Of a stretch of 6,192 bases of DNA, positions 1-5,938 are shown in pieces. Under the pieces are notes generated by a model that did not search any database, had not been told where the DNA came from, and saw only the letters and a list, made by a program, of their open reading frames with translations. The stretch is from an uncultured Micrococcus sp. (lineage in GTDB: Bacteria > Actinomycetota > Actinomycetes > Actinomycetales > Micrococcaceae): assembly GCA_946222435.1 (NCBI GenBank), contig CAMIOJ010000134.1, positions 1 to 6,192 of the forward strand. The letters run 5' to 3'. How positions within the stretch are numbered: the first letter of the stretch is position 1; every line of letters begins with the position of its first letter. A program made the position numbers and the translations under genes.

Positions 1-114
1 TCAGCCCTGGCGCTGCTTGTGGCGCGGGTTCGAGCAGATCACCAGCACGCGGCCCTGACGGCGCACGACCTGGCACTTGTCGCAAATCCGCTTCACGCTC
101 GGCTGAACCTTCAC
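1..114 (-). CDS. rpmJ: 50S ribosomal protein L36 (zinc-binding form)
   Basis: L36 is the smallest large-subunit protein and binds 23S rRNA. I translated it by hand: GTG at 114 to TGA at 3-1, 37 residues, starting MKVQPSVKRICDKCQVVRRQ and ending SNPRHKQRQG. The zinc ligands C11, C14, C27 and H32 are all present, so this is the zinc-ribbon (C+) form; many actinobacteria also keep a zinc-free paralog elsewhere, which cannot be judged here. A strong GAGGAGG lies 4 nt before the GTG and decides the start. The gene is complete, its stop coinciding with the first bases of the window; rpsM would be expected next. It follows infA by 33 nt with no terminator-like element. Confidence 0.97.
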   Translation of the reverse strand: MKVQPSVKRICDKCQVVRRQGRVLVICSNPRHKQRQG

Positions 115-147
115 GGTTCCTCCTCTTGCGCTCGCTTGTCGGACGGT

Positions 148-369
148 TTACTTGTAGCGGTACACGATGCGACCCCGGTTGAGGTCGTACGGGCTAAGCT
201 CCACCACGACCCGGTCCTCGGGGAGGATGCGGATGTAGTGCTGACGCATCTTGCCGGAGATCGTCGCGAGCACGACGTGCTCGTTCTGCAGGCGGACCCG
301 GAACATCGCGTTCGGCAATGCCTCGGTGACCGTGCCCTCGACCTCGATGACACCTTCCTTCTTAGCCAT
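148..369 (-). CDS. infA: Translation initiation factor IF-1
   Basis: IF-1 binds the 30S A site during initiation and helps IF-2 and IF-3 select the initiator tRNA. The 73-residue product is a single OB-fold, starting MAKKEGVIEVEGTVTEALPN and including GKMRQHYIRILPEDRVVVEL (39-58) and the C-terminal PYDLNRGRIVYRYK. This is the standard actinobacterial length. The open frame continues upstream to a GTG at 471, but that start lies almost on the predicted transcription start and would add 34 residues unlike any IF-1, so I use the ATG at 369 where the family begins. It is the only gene here ending in TAA. It has its own promoter (-10 at 489-484) and precedes rpmJ by 33 nt, as in the usual infA-rpmJ-rpsM-rpsK-rpoA unit. 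Confidence 0.96.
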   Translation of the reverse strand: MAKKEGVIEVEGTVTEALPNAMFRVRLQNEHVVLATISGKMRQHYIRILPEDRVVVELSPYDLNRGRIVYRYK

Positions 370-477
370 GTCCTCCACAATCGTTGGGTCCCTCCCCGCG
401 CGGACACGAGGCCCCCGCGAGACGGGACAGGAATGGTTGCGACCCGCCTCGACCTGGACAGGCAGAGGCACAGTCAG
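370..477 (-). other. infA 5' leader, about 108 nt
   Basis: This is the noncoding stretch between the predicted start site and the infA ATG. It can form a small imperfect hairpin (GCCTC 469-465 with GAGGC 450-446, with an inner CCU/AGG stem and GUCC loop). A second GC stem is possible (CGCGG 419-415 with CCGCG 403-399), followed by a purine-rich GGGGAGGG (397-390) that resembles a Shine-Dalgarno but is too far from the ATG. No known riboswitch is recognised. Confidence 0.4.
372..376 (-). promoter_or_regulatory. Unusually close Shine-Dalgarno of infA
   Basis: GGAGG ends only 2 nt before the infA ATG (369), where 5-9 nt is usual. Either this is the working site at suboptimal spacing, or translation starts slightly upstream in frame: a GTG at 378-376 or an ATT at 381-379, with another GGAGG (395-391) respectively 12 and 9 nt before them. 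Family convention favours the ATG. Confidence 0.5.
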
Positions 478-483
478 CGCCCT

Positions 484-512
484 ACTCTACCGCATGTCCG
501 GACCGTTTCCAA
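484..512 (-). promoter_or_regulatory. Housekeeping-sigma promoter for infA-rpmJ
   Basis: On the minus strand a -35 box TTGGAA (512-507) and a -10 box TAGAGT (489-484) are separated by exactly 17 nt. Both fit the sigma-70-class consensus as used in actinobacteria. The bases after the -10 (AGGGCGCUG) are GC-rich, as in growth-rate-controlled and stringently controlled promoters. Transcription should start near 477, giving a leader of about 108 nt before infA. The position between the map hairpin and infA supports the call. Start site and regulation are inferred. Confidence 0.7.
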
Positions 513-537
513 CCGCGAACATCGAACGGGTGGGGAG

Positions 538-580
538 ACGACGACGGACCGTCCCGCGGGAGGCGACGGTCCGTCGTCGT
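538..580 (-). terminator. Perfect 16-bp hairpin after map; probable terminator without U-tract
   Basis: ACGACGACGGACCGTC (538-553) is the exact reverse complement of GACGGTCCGTCGTCGT (565-580), with an 11-nt loop. On the transcript it starts 19 nt after the map stop and ends 25 nt before the -35 box of the infA promoter, exactly where a unit boundary is expected. The sequence after the stem is CUCCCCACCCG, with no U-run, so termination could be of the U-poor actinobacterial kind; direction cannot be told from symmetry, but no plus-strand gene is nearby. Confidence 0.65.
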
Positions 581-599
581 GGTGCCGACTGCGACGGGC

Positions 600-1442
600 T
601 CACTCCCCCGGCGGGACCGGGGTAACCCCGAACCGGGCGAGCTCGGCGGCGCCTCCGTCCGGGGCGGTCAGGACCCAGACCCCGCCTCGGTGGCGGCAGA
701 CGCTGTGCTCCCACTGGCTGGCCCGGCCGCCGTCCGCGGTGACGACCGTCCAGTCGTCCTCCAAGGTCACGGTCTCGATGCCGCCGCGCACGAGCATCGG
801 CTCGATCGCCAACGCCATGCCCGGCTGGACCCTCGGACCCCGGTGGCCGGTCCGGTAGTTGAAGACGTCCGGCGGCATGTGCATCTTCGAGCCGATGCCG
901 TGGCCGACGTAGTCCTCCAGGATGCCCAGCGGGGCGCCCGGCTGCTCGGACACGAAGTCGTCGATGGCGTCGCCGACCTCGCCCACGTTCTTCGCCGTGG
1001 CGAAGGCGGCGATGCCGGCCCAGAGCGCCTCACGGGTGATCTCGGACAGGCGCTCGTCCTCCGGGTCGGCCGTGCCGGCCTCCGACGAGCCGAGGATCGT
1101 CGTCCGCGCAGAGTCCGCATGCCAGCCGTCCACGATCGCGCCGCCGTCGATCTTCAGGACGTCACCGGCCTGCAGGACCCGTTCGCCCGGGATGCCGTGG
1201 ACGACCTCCTCGTTCACTGAGGTGCAGATCGTGGCCGGGAACCCGTAGTAACCGAGGAAGTTGGACGTGGCGCCGTGCTCGTCCAGGACAGCACGGAACA
1301 CCTGGTCCAGCTCCGCGGTGGTCACCCCGGGGGCGGCCGCGCCGATCGCGGCGTCGAGGGCGGACGAGAGGACCACCCCCGCCCGCTGCATGGTCTGCAG
1401 CTCGGAGGTGGTCTTCAACTCGAGGGAACGACGGGCGAACAC
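600..1442 (-). CDS. map: Type I methionine aminopeptidase
   Basis: This metalloenzyme removes the initiator Met from nascent proteins whose second residue is small. The 280-residue product has all five metal ligands in order: D99 (KIDGG), D110 (WHADSART), H181 (VGHGIG), E214 (AIEPML) and E245 (QWEHS). It also has the substrate-contact histidines H82 (EEVVHGIP) and H188 (KMHMPP). Compared with the E. coli enzyme there is a small insertion after the second Asp ligand (GSSEAGTADPEDE, 118-130) and a short extra C-terminal tail; mycobacterial MapA-like enzymes are the closest comparison I know. Start is GTG at 1442, with GAGGAGG ending 9 nt upstream inside adk. The 4-nt gap from adk and embedded ribosome-binding site indicate coupling. 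A 16-bp hairpin 19 nt after the stop suggests that the transcription unit ends here. Confidence 0.97.
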   Translation of the reverse strand: MFARRSLELKTTSELQTMQRAGVVLSSALDAAIGAAAPGVTTAELDQVFRAVLDEHGATSNFLGYYGFPATICTSVNEEVVHGIPGERVLQAGDVLKIDGGAIVDGWHADSARTTILGSSEAGTADPEDERLSEITREALWAGIAAFATAKNVGEVGDAIDDFVSEQPGAPLGILEDYVGHGIGSKMHMPPDVFNYRTGHRGPRVQPGMALAIEPMLVRGGIETVTLEDDWTVVTADGGRASQWEHSVCRHRGGVWVLTAPDGGAAELARFGVTPVPPGE

Positions 1443-1446
1443 CCGA

Positions 1447-2067
1447 TCAGGCCTCCTCGGTGCCCCGGTCCACGACCGGCAGGGTGCCGGTGGCGGCGCG
1501 CACGGAGTAGATCGCCTGCAGCAGGCGCTCGGTCACGTCGTCCACCTGGCCGGTGCCGTCCACACGGGTCACGATGCCGCGGTCCTGGTAGTTCTCGATG
1601 ACCGCCGCGGTCTCCTGGTGGTACAGGTCGAGGCGGTGCTTGACGACGTCCTCGGTGTCATCCGCGCGCCCCTCGATCTCGGCGCGCTTGAGCAGGCGGG
1701 CGAGGAGCTCCTCGTCCGGCACGGTCAGCTCGACGACGGCCGACAGGGCGTGGCCGGACTCCTTGAGCATGGCGTCCAGCGCCTCGACCTGGCCGGCGGT
1801 GCGCGGGTAGCCGTCCAGCAGGAAGCCGGATGCCGCGTCCGGCTGGGCGATGCGGTCGGCCACCATGCGGTTGGTCACCTCGTCCGGGACGAAGTCGCCG
1901 TTGTCGATGTACCGCTTGGCCTCCACACCGAGCGGGGTCATCTCCTTGACGTTGTAGCGGAAGATGTCACCCGTGGAGATCGGAACGATCCCCAGCTTGT
2001 CGGCGATCCGAGAGGCCTGGGTGCCCTTGCCGGAGCCGGGAGGGCCCATGATCAGCATGCGAGTCAT
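1447..2067 (-). CDS. adk: Adenylate kinase (short-lid type)
   Basis: This cytosolic enzyme interconverts ATP + AMP and 2 ADP and so sets adenylate energy charge. The 206-residue product has the P-loop GPPGSGKGT (8-16), the AMP-binding STGDIFR (31-37), and LLDGYPRT (83-90), in which Tyr replaces the Phe of the common GFPRT form. The lid is short (GRADDTEDVVKHRL, 133-146): it lacks the roughly 25-residue insert, and any zinc-binding cysteines, of the long form. Arg/Asp residues expected in the lid are present. The ATG at 2067 has GAGG 8 nt upstream. It follows secY by 49 nt with no clear terminator or promoter between, so it is probably cotranscribed. Its last codons (GAG GAG GCC TGA) double as the Shine-Dalgarno of map, 4 nt downstream. 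Identification is secure. Confidence 0.98.
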   Translation of the reverse strand: MTRMLIMGPPGSGKGTQASRIADKLGIVPISTGDIFRYNVKEMTPLGVEAKRYIDNGDFVPDEVTNRMVADRIAQPDAASGFLLDGYPRTAGQVEALDAMLKESGHALSAVVELTVPDEELLARLLKRAEIEGRADDTEDVVKHRLDLYHQETAAVIENYQDRGIVTRVDGTGQVDDVTERLLQAIYSVRAATGTLPVVDRGTEEA

Positions 2068-2116
2068 TTCTTGTTCCTCACTGTCGAGAGCGGTGGAGGG
2101 GGTCCGTGGGTCCGGG

Positions 2117-3424
<1,308 letters not shown>

Positions 3425-3448
3425 GCGTCCTCCTGTGTGCGGTCGGTG

Positions 3449-3505
3449 TGGTGGTCCCCGTCTCGCGACGGCGACGGGCTGTGGCGCCGCCCACGCGGAC
3501 CACCA
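3449..3505 (-). promoter_or_regulatory. Structured secY 5' leader (possible three-way junction)
   Basis: Read on the minus strand, UGGUGGUCC (3505-3497) pairs perfectly with GGACCACCA (3457-3449), forming a 9-bp closing stem. Inside are two small hairpins: GUGG/CCAC (3494-3491 with 3484-3481) and CCGUC/GACGG (3471-3467 with 3462-3458), the latter capped by GCGA, a GNRA tetraloop. The second hairpin abuts the closing stem with no linker, which would allow coaxial stacking. The secY Shine-Dalgarno (AGGAGG, 3434-3429) begins 14 nt after the fold. The base pairing is seen directly; any regulatory role is inference, and GC-rich sequence forms stems readily. Confidence 0.4.
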
Positions 3506-3528
3506 GGGCAGTCTACACGGGTACGCAA

Positions 3529-3570
3529 GAGGCCCCCGGCCCCCAGGCGGACCTGGGAGTCGGGGGCCTC
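3529..3570 (-). terminator. Long GC hairpin after rplO; possible terminator, attenuator or processing site
   Basis: A perfect 10-bp inverted repeat (GAGGCCCCCG at 3529-3538 with CGGGGGCCTC at 3561-3570) encloses a 3x3 internal loop and a second 6-bp stem (CCCAGG 3542-3547 with CCTGGG 3552-3557) capped by 4 nt. It starts 14 nt after the rplO stop. The transcript continues as UUGCGUACC, so there is no U-tract; a canonical intrinsic terminator is not shown. High-GC actinobacteria often use hairpins with poor U-tracts. Since secY normally belongs to this operon, partial termination or an RNA-stability role is as likely as full termination. Confidence 0.5.
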
Positions 3571-3584
3571 GTGCGACCGAGCGG

Positions 3585-4037
3585 TCAGAGGGTCTCGGTG
3601 GACCCGCCCGCGGCGGCGATCTTCTCGACGGCCGAGGCGGAGAAGGCGTGGGCCTTCACCTGCACGGCGACGGAGATCTCACCGGTGCCGAGCACCTTCA
3701 CGGGCTGGTCCTTGCGGACCAGGCCCTTGGCGACGAGCGCGTCCACGGACACCTCGCCGCCCTCCGGGAAGGCGGTGTTCAGCTTGTCCAGGTTCACGAC
3801 CTGGTACTCGGTGCGGAACGGGTTCTTGAAGCCGCGCAGCTTCGGCAGACGCATCTGCAGCGGAAGCTGGCCGCCCTCAAAGCCCGGACGCACCTGGTAG
3901 CGGGCCTTGGTGCCCTTGGTGCCGCGACCGGCGGTCTTGCCCTTCGAGGCCTCACCGCGACCCACACGGGTCTTCGCGGTCTTGGCACCCGGGGCCGGAC
4001 GCAGGTCGTGGATACGGATGGCGTCGTTGTCAGCCAT
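3585..4037 (-). CDS. rplO: 50S ribosomal protein L15
   Basis: L15 binds 23S rRNA in the large subunit and acts in assembly. The 150-residue product is typical in length and architecture. A basic, Gly-rich N-terminal tail (GRGEASKGKTAGRGTKGTKA, 27-46) is meant to thread into rRNA. It is followed by FEGGQLPLQMRLPKLRGF (53-70), and a C-terminal globular domain with VKVLGTGEIS (113-122) and HAFSASAVEKIAAAGG (130-145). The ATG at 4037 lies within the last codons of rpmD (shared ATGGCTGA, 8 nt), and a strong GGAGG sits 6 nt upstream inside rpmD, so translation is probably both coupled and independently primed. It is the last of the tightly packed ribosomal genes; 160 nt separate it from secY. Stop is TGA, and 14 nt later begins a strong hairpin. 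Confidence 0.98.
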   Translation of the reverse strand: MADNDAIRIHDLRPAPGAKTAKTRVGRGEASKGKTAGRGTKGTKARYQVRPGFEGGQLPLQMRLPKLRGFKNPFRTEYQVVNLDKLNTAFPEGGEVSVDALVAKGLVRKDQPVKVLGTGEISVAVQVKAHAFSASAVEKIAAAGGSTETL

Positions 4038-4254
4038 TGTTGACCTCCTCCACGGACACCAGGTGCGGCACGGTGTTGACCATGCCCACGGTCGCCGCGT
4101 CGGCCTTGCGGGTGACCTGGTGGCCGATCCGCTTCAGACCGAGCGAGCGCAGGGTGTCGCGCTGGTTCTGCTTCGCGCCCGTGACGCCGCGGGTCTGGGT
4201 GATGACCAGAGTGGCGTCCGAGGGCTGGATGTTCTTACGAGTGGGCTCAAACAT
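4030..4254 (-). CDS. rpmD: 50S ribosomal protein L30
   Basis: L30 is a small 23S rRNA-binding protein of the large subunit. The 74-residue product contains the family signature QRDTLRSLGLKRIGH (31-45), and the closing segment GMVNTVPHLVSVEEV (57-71). Standard bacterial L30 is about 58-60 residues, so this one has about 14 extra residues at the N-terminus (MFEPTRKNIQPSDA) before the first strand (TLVITQTRG). No other ATG or GTG lies between this start and the core strand, so the extension appears genuine. The ATG at 4254 is 3 nt after the rpsE stop, and only weak purine tracts (AAGG, AGG) precede it, so re-initiation by ribosomes finishing rpsE is likely. Its 3' end overlaps rplO by 8 nt and contains the rplO ribosome-binding site. 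Confidence 0.95.
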   Translation of the reverse strand: MFEPTRKNIQPSDATLVITQTRGVTGAKQNQRDTLRSLGLKRIGHQVTRKADAATVGMVNTVPHLVSVEEVNNG

Positions 4255-4257
4255 GGC

Positions 4258-5004
4258 TCAGGCACCTGCCTTCTCGGTGCTCTTCTTGGCGCGGTCGGCC
4301 TCCATGGTGCGGAGCATGGCATGGGGCGCGATCTCGTCCAGGGCCTTGCCGCGGCGGGCGGCCACGGCCTGGGGCTCCTCGAGCTTCTTGAGGGCGTCCA
4401 CGGTGCCACGCACGATGTTGATGGCGTTCACGGAGCCCATGGACTTGGACAGCACGTCGTGGATGCCGGCGCACTCGAGCACGGCGCGCACCGGACCGCC
4501 GGCGATCACGCCGGTACCCGGGGAGGCCGGGCGGAGCAGCACGACGCCGGCGGCGTCCTCACCCTGCACCAGGTGCGGGATGGTGGAGCCGACGCGGGGC
4601 ACGCGGAAGAAGGACTTCTTGGCCTCCTCCACGGCCTTCTGGATCGCGGCGGGGACCTCCTTCGCCTTGCCGTAGCCCACACCGACCATGCCGTTGCCGT
4701 CGCCGACGACGACCAGGGCGGTGAAGCTGAAGCGACGGCCGCCCTTGACGACCTTCGCCACACGGTTGATGGCGACGACGCGCTCGAGGAACGCGTCCTT
4801 GTCCTCGTCCTGGGCGCCACGACGGTTGCGGTCGTCGCGACGGCCGCCACGGCGGTCGTCGCGGCCGCCACGGCCGCCGTCACGACCACCACGGCCGCCG
4901 GAACGCTCGGTGGACTGGCTGGCCGAGCCGGCAGCGGTCTCGGCGACAGCGGTCTCGGAGTTCTCGGTCACCTGGGTGTCCTTCTGGTTGTTGGTCTCGG
5001 TCAC
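4258..5004 (-). CDS. rpsE: 30S ribosomal protein S5 with long RGG-rich N-terminal extension
   Basis: S5 sits at the back of the 30S subunit by the mRNA entry region; in E. coli it affects decoding accuracy, and changes in it give spectinomycin resistance. This copy has 248 residues, against 167 in E. coli. The conserved core starts near residue 71: AINRVAKVVKGGRRFSFTAL (78-97), VVGDGNGMVGVGYGKAKEVP, then GVVLLRPASPGTGVIAGG (153-170) and VLECAGIHDVLSKSMGS. Before it lie about 35 polar/acidic residues and then a 28-residue run (36-63) made only of Arg, Gly, Asp and one Asn, with three RGG triplets. Actinobacterial S5 proteins such as the mycobacterial one also carry a shorter charged extension, so this is a family trait taken further. 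The GTG start overlaps the rplR stop by 4 nt. Its upstream purine signal (GAGGGTGG) is loose, and a second GTG at 4971 has AAGGA 7 nt before it. Confidence 0.95.
   Translation of the reverse strand: MTETNNQKDTQVTENSETAVAETAAGSASQSTERSGGRGGRDGGRGGRDDRRGGRRDDRNRRGAQDEDKDAFLERVVAINRVAKVVKGGRRFSFTALVVVGDGNGMVGVGYGKAKEVPAAIQKAVEEAKKSFFRVPRVGSTIPHLVQGEDAAGVVLLRPASPGTGVIAGGPVRAVLECAGIHDVLSKSMGSVNAINIVRGTVDALKKLEEPQAVAARRGKALDEIAPHAMLRTMEADRAKKSTEKAGA
4816..4899 (-). repeat. Low-complexity Arg/Gly/Asp coding tract inside rpsE
   Basis: These 84 bases encode S5 residues 36-63: 11 Arg, 11 Gly, 5 Asp and 1 Asn. At DNA level the tract is a patchwork of CGGCCGCCACGG-like units in imperfect tandem, which could favour length change by slippage. 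The protein segment is expected to be disordered and RNA-binding; that is inference from composition. Confidence 0.7.
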
Positions 5005-5375
5005 AGCTGCAGCCCACCCTCTCGGGCGCCGTCGGCGACGGCGGCCACGCGGCCGTGGTACTTGTTGCCACCGCGGTCGAACACCACGGCCTCGATGCCC
5101 GCGGCCTTGGCACGCTCGGCGACGAGCTCGCCGACGCGCTTGGCCTTGGCGGTCTTGTCACCGTCGAACGCACGCAGGTCGGCCTCCATGGTGGAGGCGT
5201 AGGCCAGGGTGCGGCTCTGGGTGTCGTCCACGACCTGCACGAACATGTGGCGTGCAGAGCGGTTGACGACCAGGCGCGGACGGGCGGTGGTGCCGGAGAT
5301 CCGCTTGCGGACACGGAGGTGGCGGCGGGTACGGGCGTTGAACTTGCCCTTGCCCTTCACCTTCAGAGTAGACAT
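5001..5375 (-). CDS. rplR: 50S ribosomal protein L18
   Basis: L18 binds 5S rRNA and helps dock it onto the large-subunit central protuberance. From the chosen ATG the protein has 124 residues. A basic N-terminus (KGKGKFNARTRRHLRVRKR) is followed by ARPRLVVNRSARHMFVQVVD (31-50), the AST stretch (60-62), and the diagnostic FDRGGNKYHGRV (99-110) with ADGAREGGL near the end. Two adjacent start codons exist: GTG at 5378 and ATG at 5375. I chose ATG because the upstream AGG is 6 nt away from it but only 3 nt from the GTG; the difference is one residue. The rplF stop overlaps this ATG by one base. The L18 stop overlaps the rpsE GTG by four bases (GTGA). The gene is intact and typical. Confidence 0.97.
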   Translation of the reverse strand: MSTLKVKGKGKFNARTRRHLRVRKRISGTTARPRLVVNRSARHMFVQVVDDTQSRTLAYASTMEADLRAFDGDKTAKAKRVGELVAERAKAAGIEAVVFDRGGNKYHGRVAAVADGAREGGLQL

Positions 5376-5908
5376 CACTTACCTGCCTTTCCGGCCTTGC
5401 GGCGGATCTGCTCGCCGGCGTAGCGCACGCCCTTGCCCTTGTACGGGTCGGGACGGCGCAGCTTGCGGATGTTGGCGGCGGTCTCGCCGACCTTCTGCTT
5501 GTCGATACCGGAGACGGTGACCTTGTTGCCCTCGACGGCGAAGGAGATGCCCTCCGGGCACTTCACCGGGACCGGGTGAGAGTAGCCCAGGGCGAACTCC
5601 AGGTCCTGGCCCTTGGCCAGCACGCGGTAGCCGGTGCCAACGACCTCGAGCTGCTTGGAGAAGCCCTCGGTCACGCCCAGGATCATGTTGTTGATCAGGG
5701 TGCGGGACAGTCCGTGCAGGGAACGGGACTCACGCTCGTCGTCGGGACGGGCCACGGTGACCTGTCCGTCCTCGAGGGTGACCGTGATCGGGGAGGCGAC
5801 GGTGTGCTCCAGCTGGCCCTTCGGGCCCTTCACGGTGACACGGGCGCCGTCGATGGAGACATCGACGCCGCTGGGGATGGTGATCGGCAGACGTCCGATT
5901 CGCGACAT
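5375..5908 (-). CDS. rplF: 50S ribosomal protein L6
   Basis: L6 binds 23S rRNA near the sarcin-ricin loop and the factor-binding site of the large subunit. The protein has 177 residues, the same length as E. coli L6. It opens with MSRIGRLPI and carries VKGPKGQL (26-33), the conserved segment around LHGLSRTLINNMILGVTEGF (64-83), and the C-terminal PDPYKGKGVRYAGE (153-166), which belongs to the second of the two duplicated L6 domains. The basic tail after it is usual. The start is ATG at 5908, with a modest AAAGG about 10 nt upstream; no better in-frame start is needed because the N-terminus aligns with family convention. It lies 30 nt after rpsH and its TGA shares one base with the preferred rplR ATG (TGATG), implying coupled translation. 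Nothing is missing or broken. Confidence 0.98.
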   Translation of the reverse strand: MSRIGRLPITIPSGVDVSIDGARVTVKGPKGQLEHTVASPITVTLEDGQVTVARPDDERESRSLHGLSRTLINNMILGVTEGFSKQLEVVGTGYRVLAKGQDLEFALGYSHPVPVKCPEGISFAVEGNKVTVSGIDKQKVGETAANIRKLRRPDPYKGKGVRYAGEQIRRKAGKAGK

Positions 5909-5938
5909 GTCAATACAGCCTTTCTTCGGTCTCGTCCG

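Noticed and set aside
148..471. Longer IF-1 reading frame starting at GTG 471 (107 residues)
   Set aside because: The extra residues match no IF-1, the start lies only about 6 nt from the predicted transcription start, and the conserved family N-terminus begins at 369.
2068..2116. Possible promoter or terminator in the 49-nt secY-adk gap
   Set aside because: I found only the adk Shine-Dalgarno; no convincing inverted repeat or -10/-35 pair.
3510..3515. TAGACT on the minus strand as a -10 box for a secY promoter
   Set aside because: No acceptable -35 hexamer occurs 16-18 nt upstream (that position is inside the GC hairpin) and there is no extended TGN motif. Left as unproven; start-site mapping near 3503 would decide.
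3907..5202. 431-codon plus-strand open frame antisense to rplO, rpmD, rpsE and part of rplR
   Set aside because: Composition is Gly/Ala/Val/Thr-rich and repetitive, including a mirror of the RGG tract. It is explained by third-position GC bias on the real strand.
5373..5378. GTG at 5378 as the rplR start
   Set aside because: It is possible (4-nt overlap with rplF) but only 3 nt from the nearest AGG; the adjacent ATG at 5375 has better spacing. The difference is one residue.
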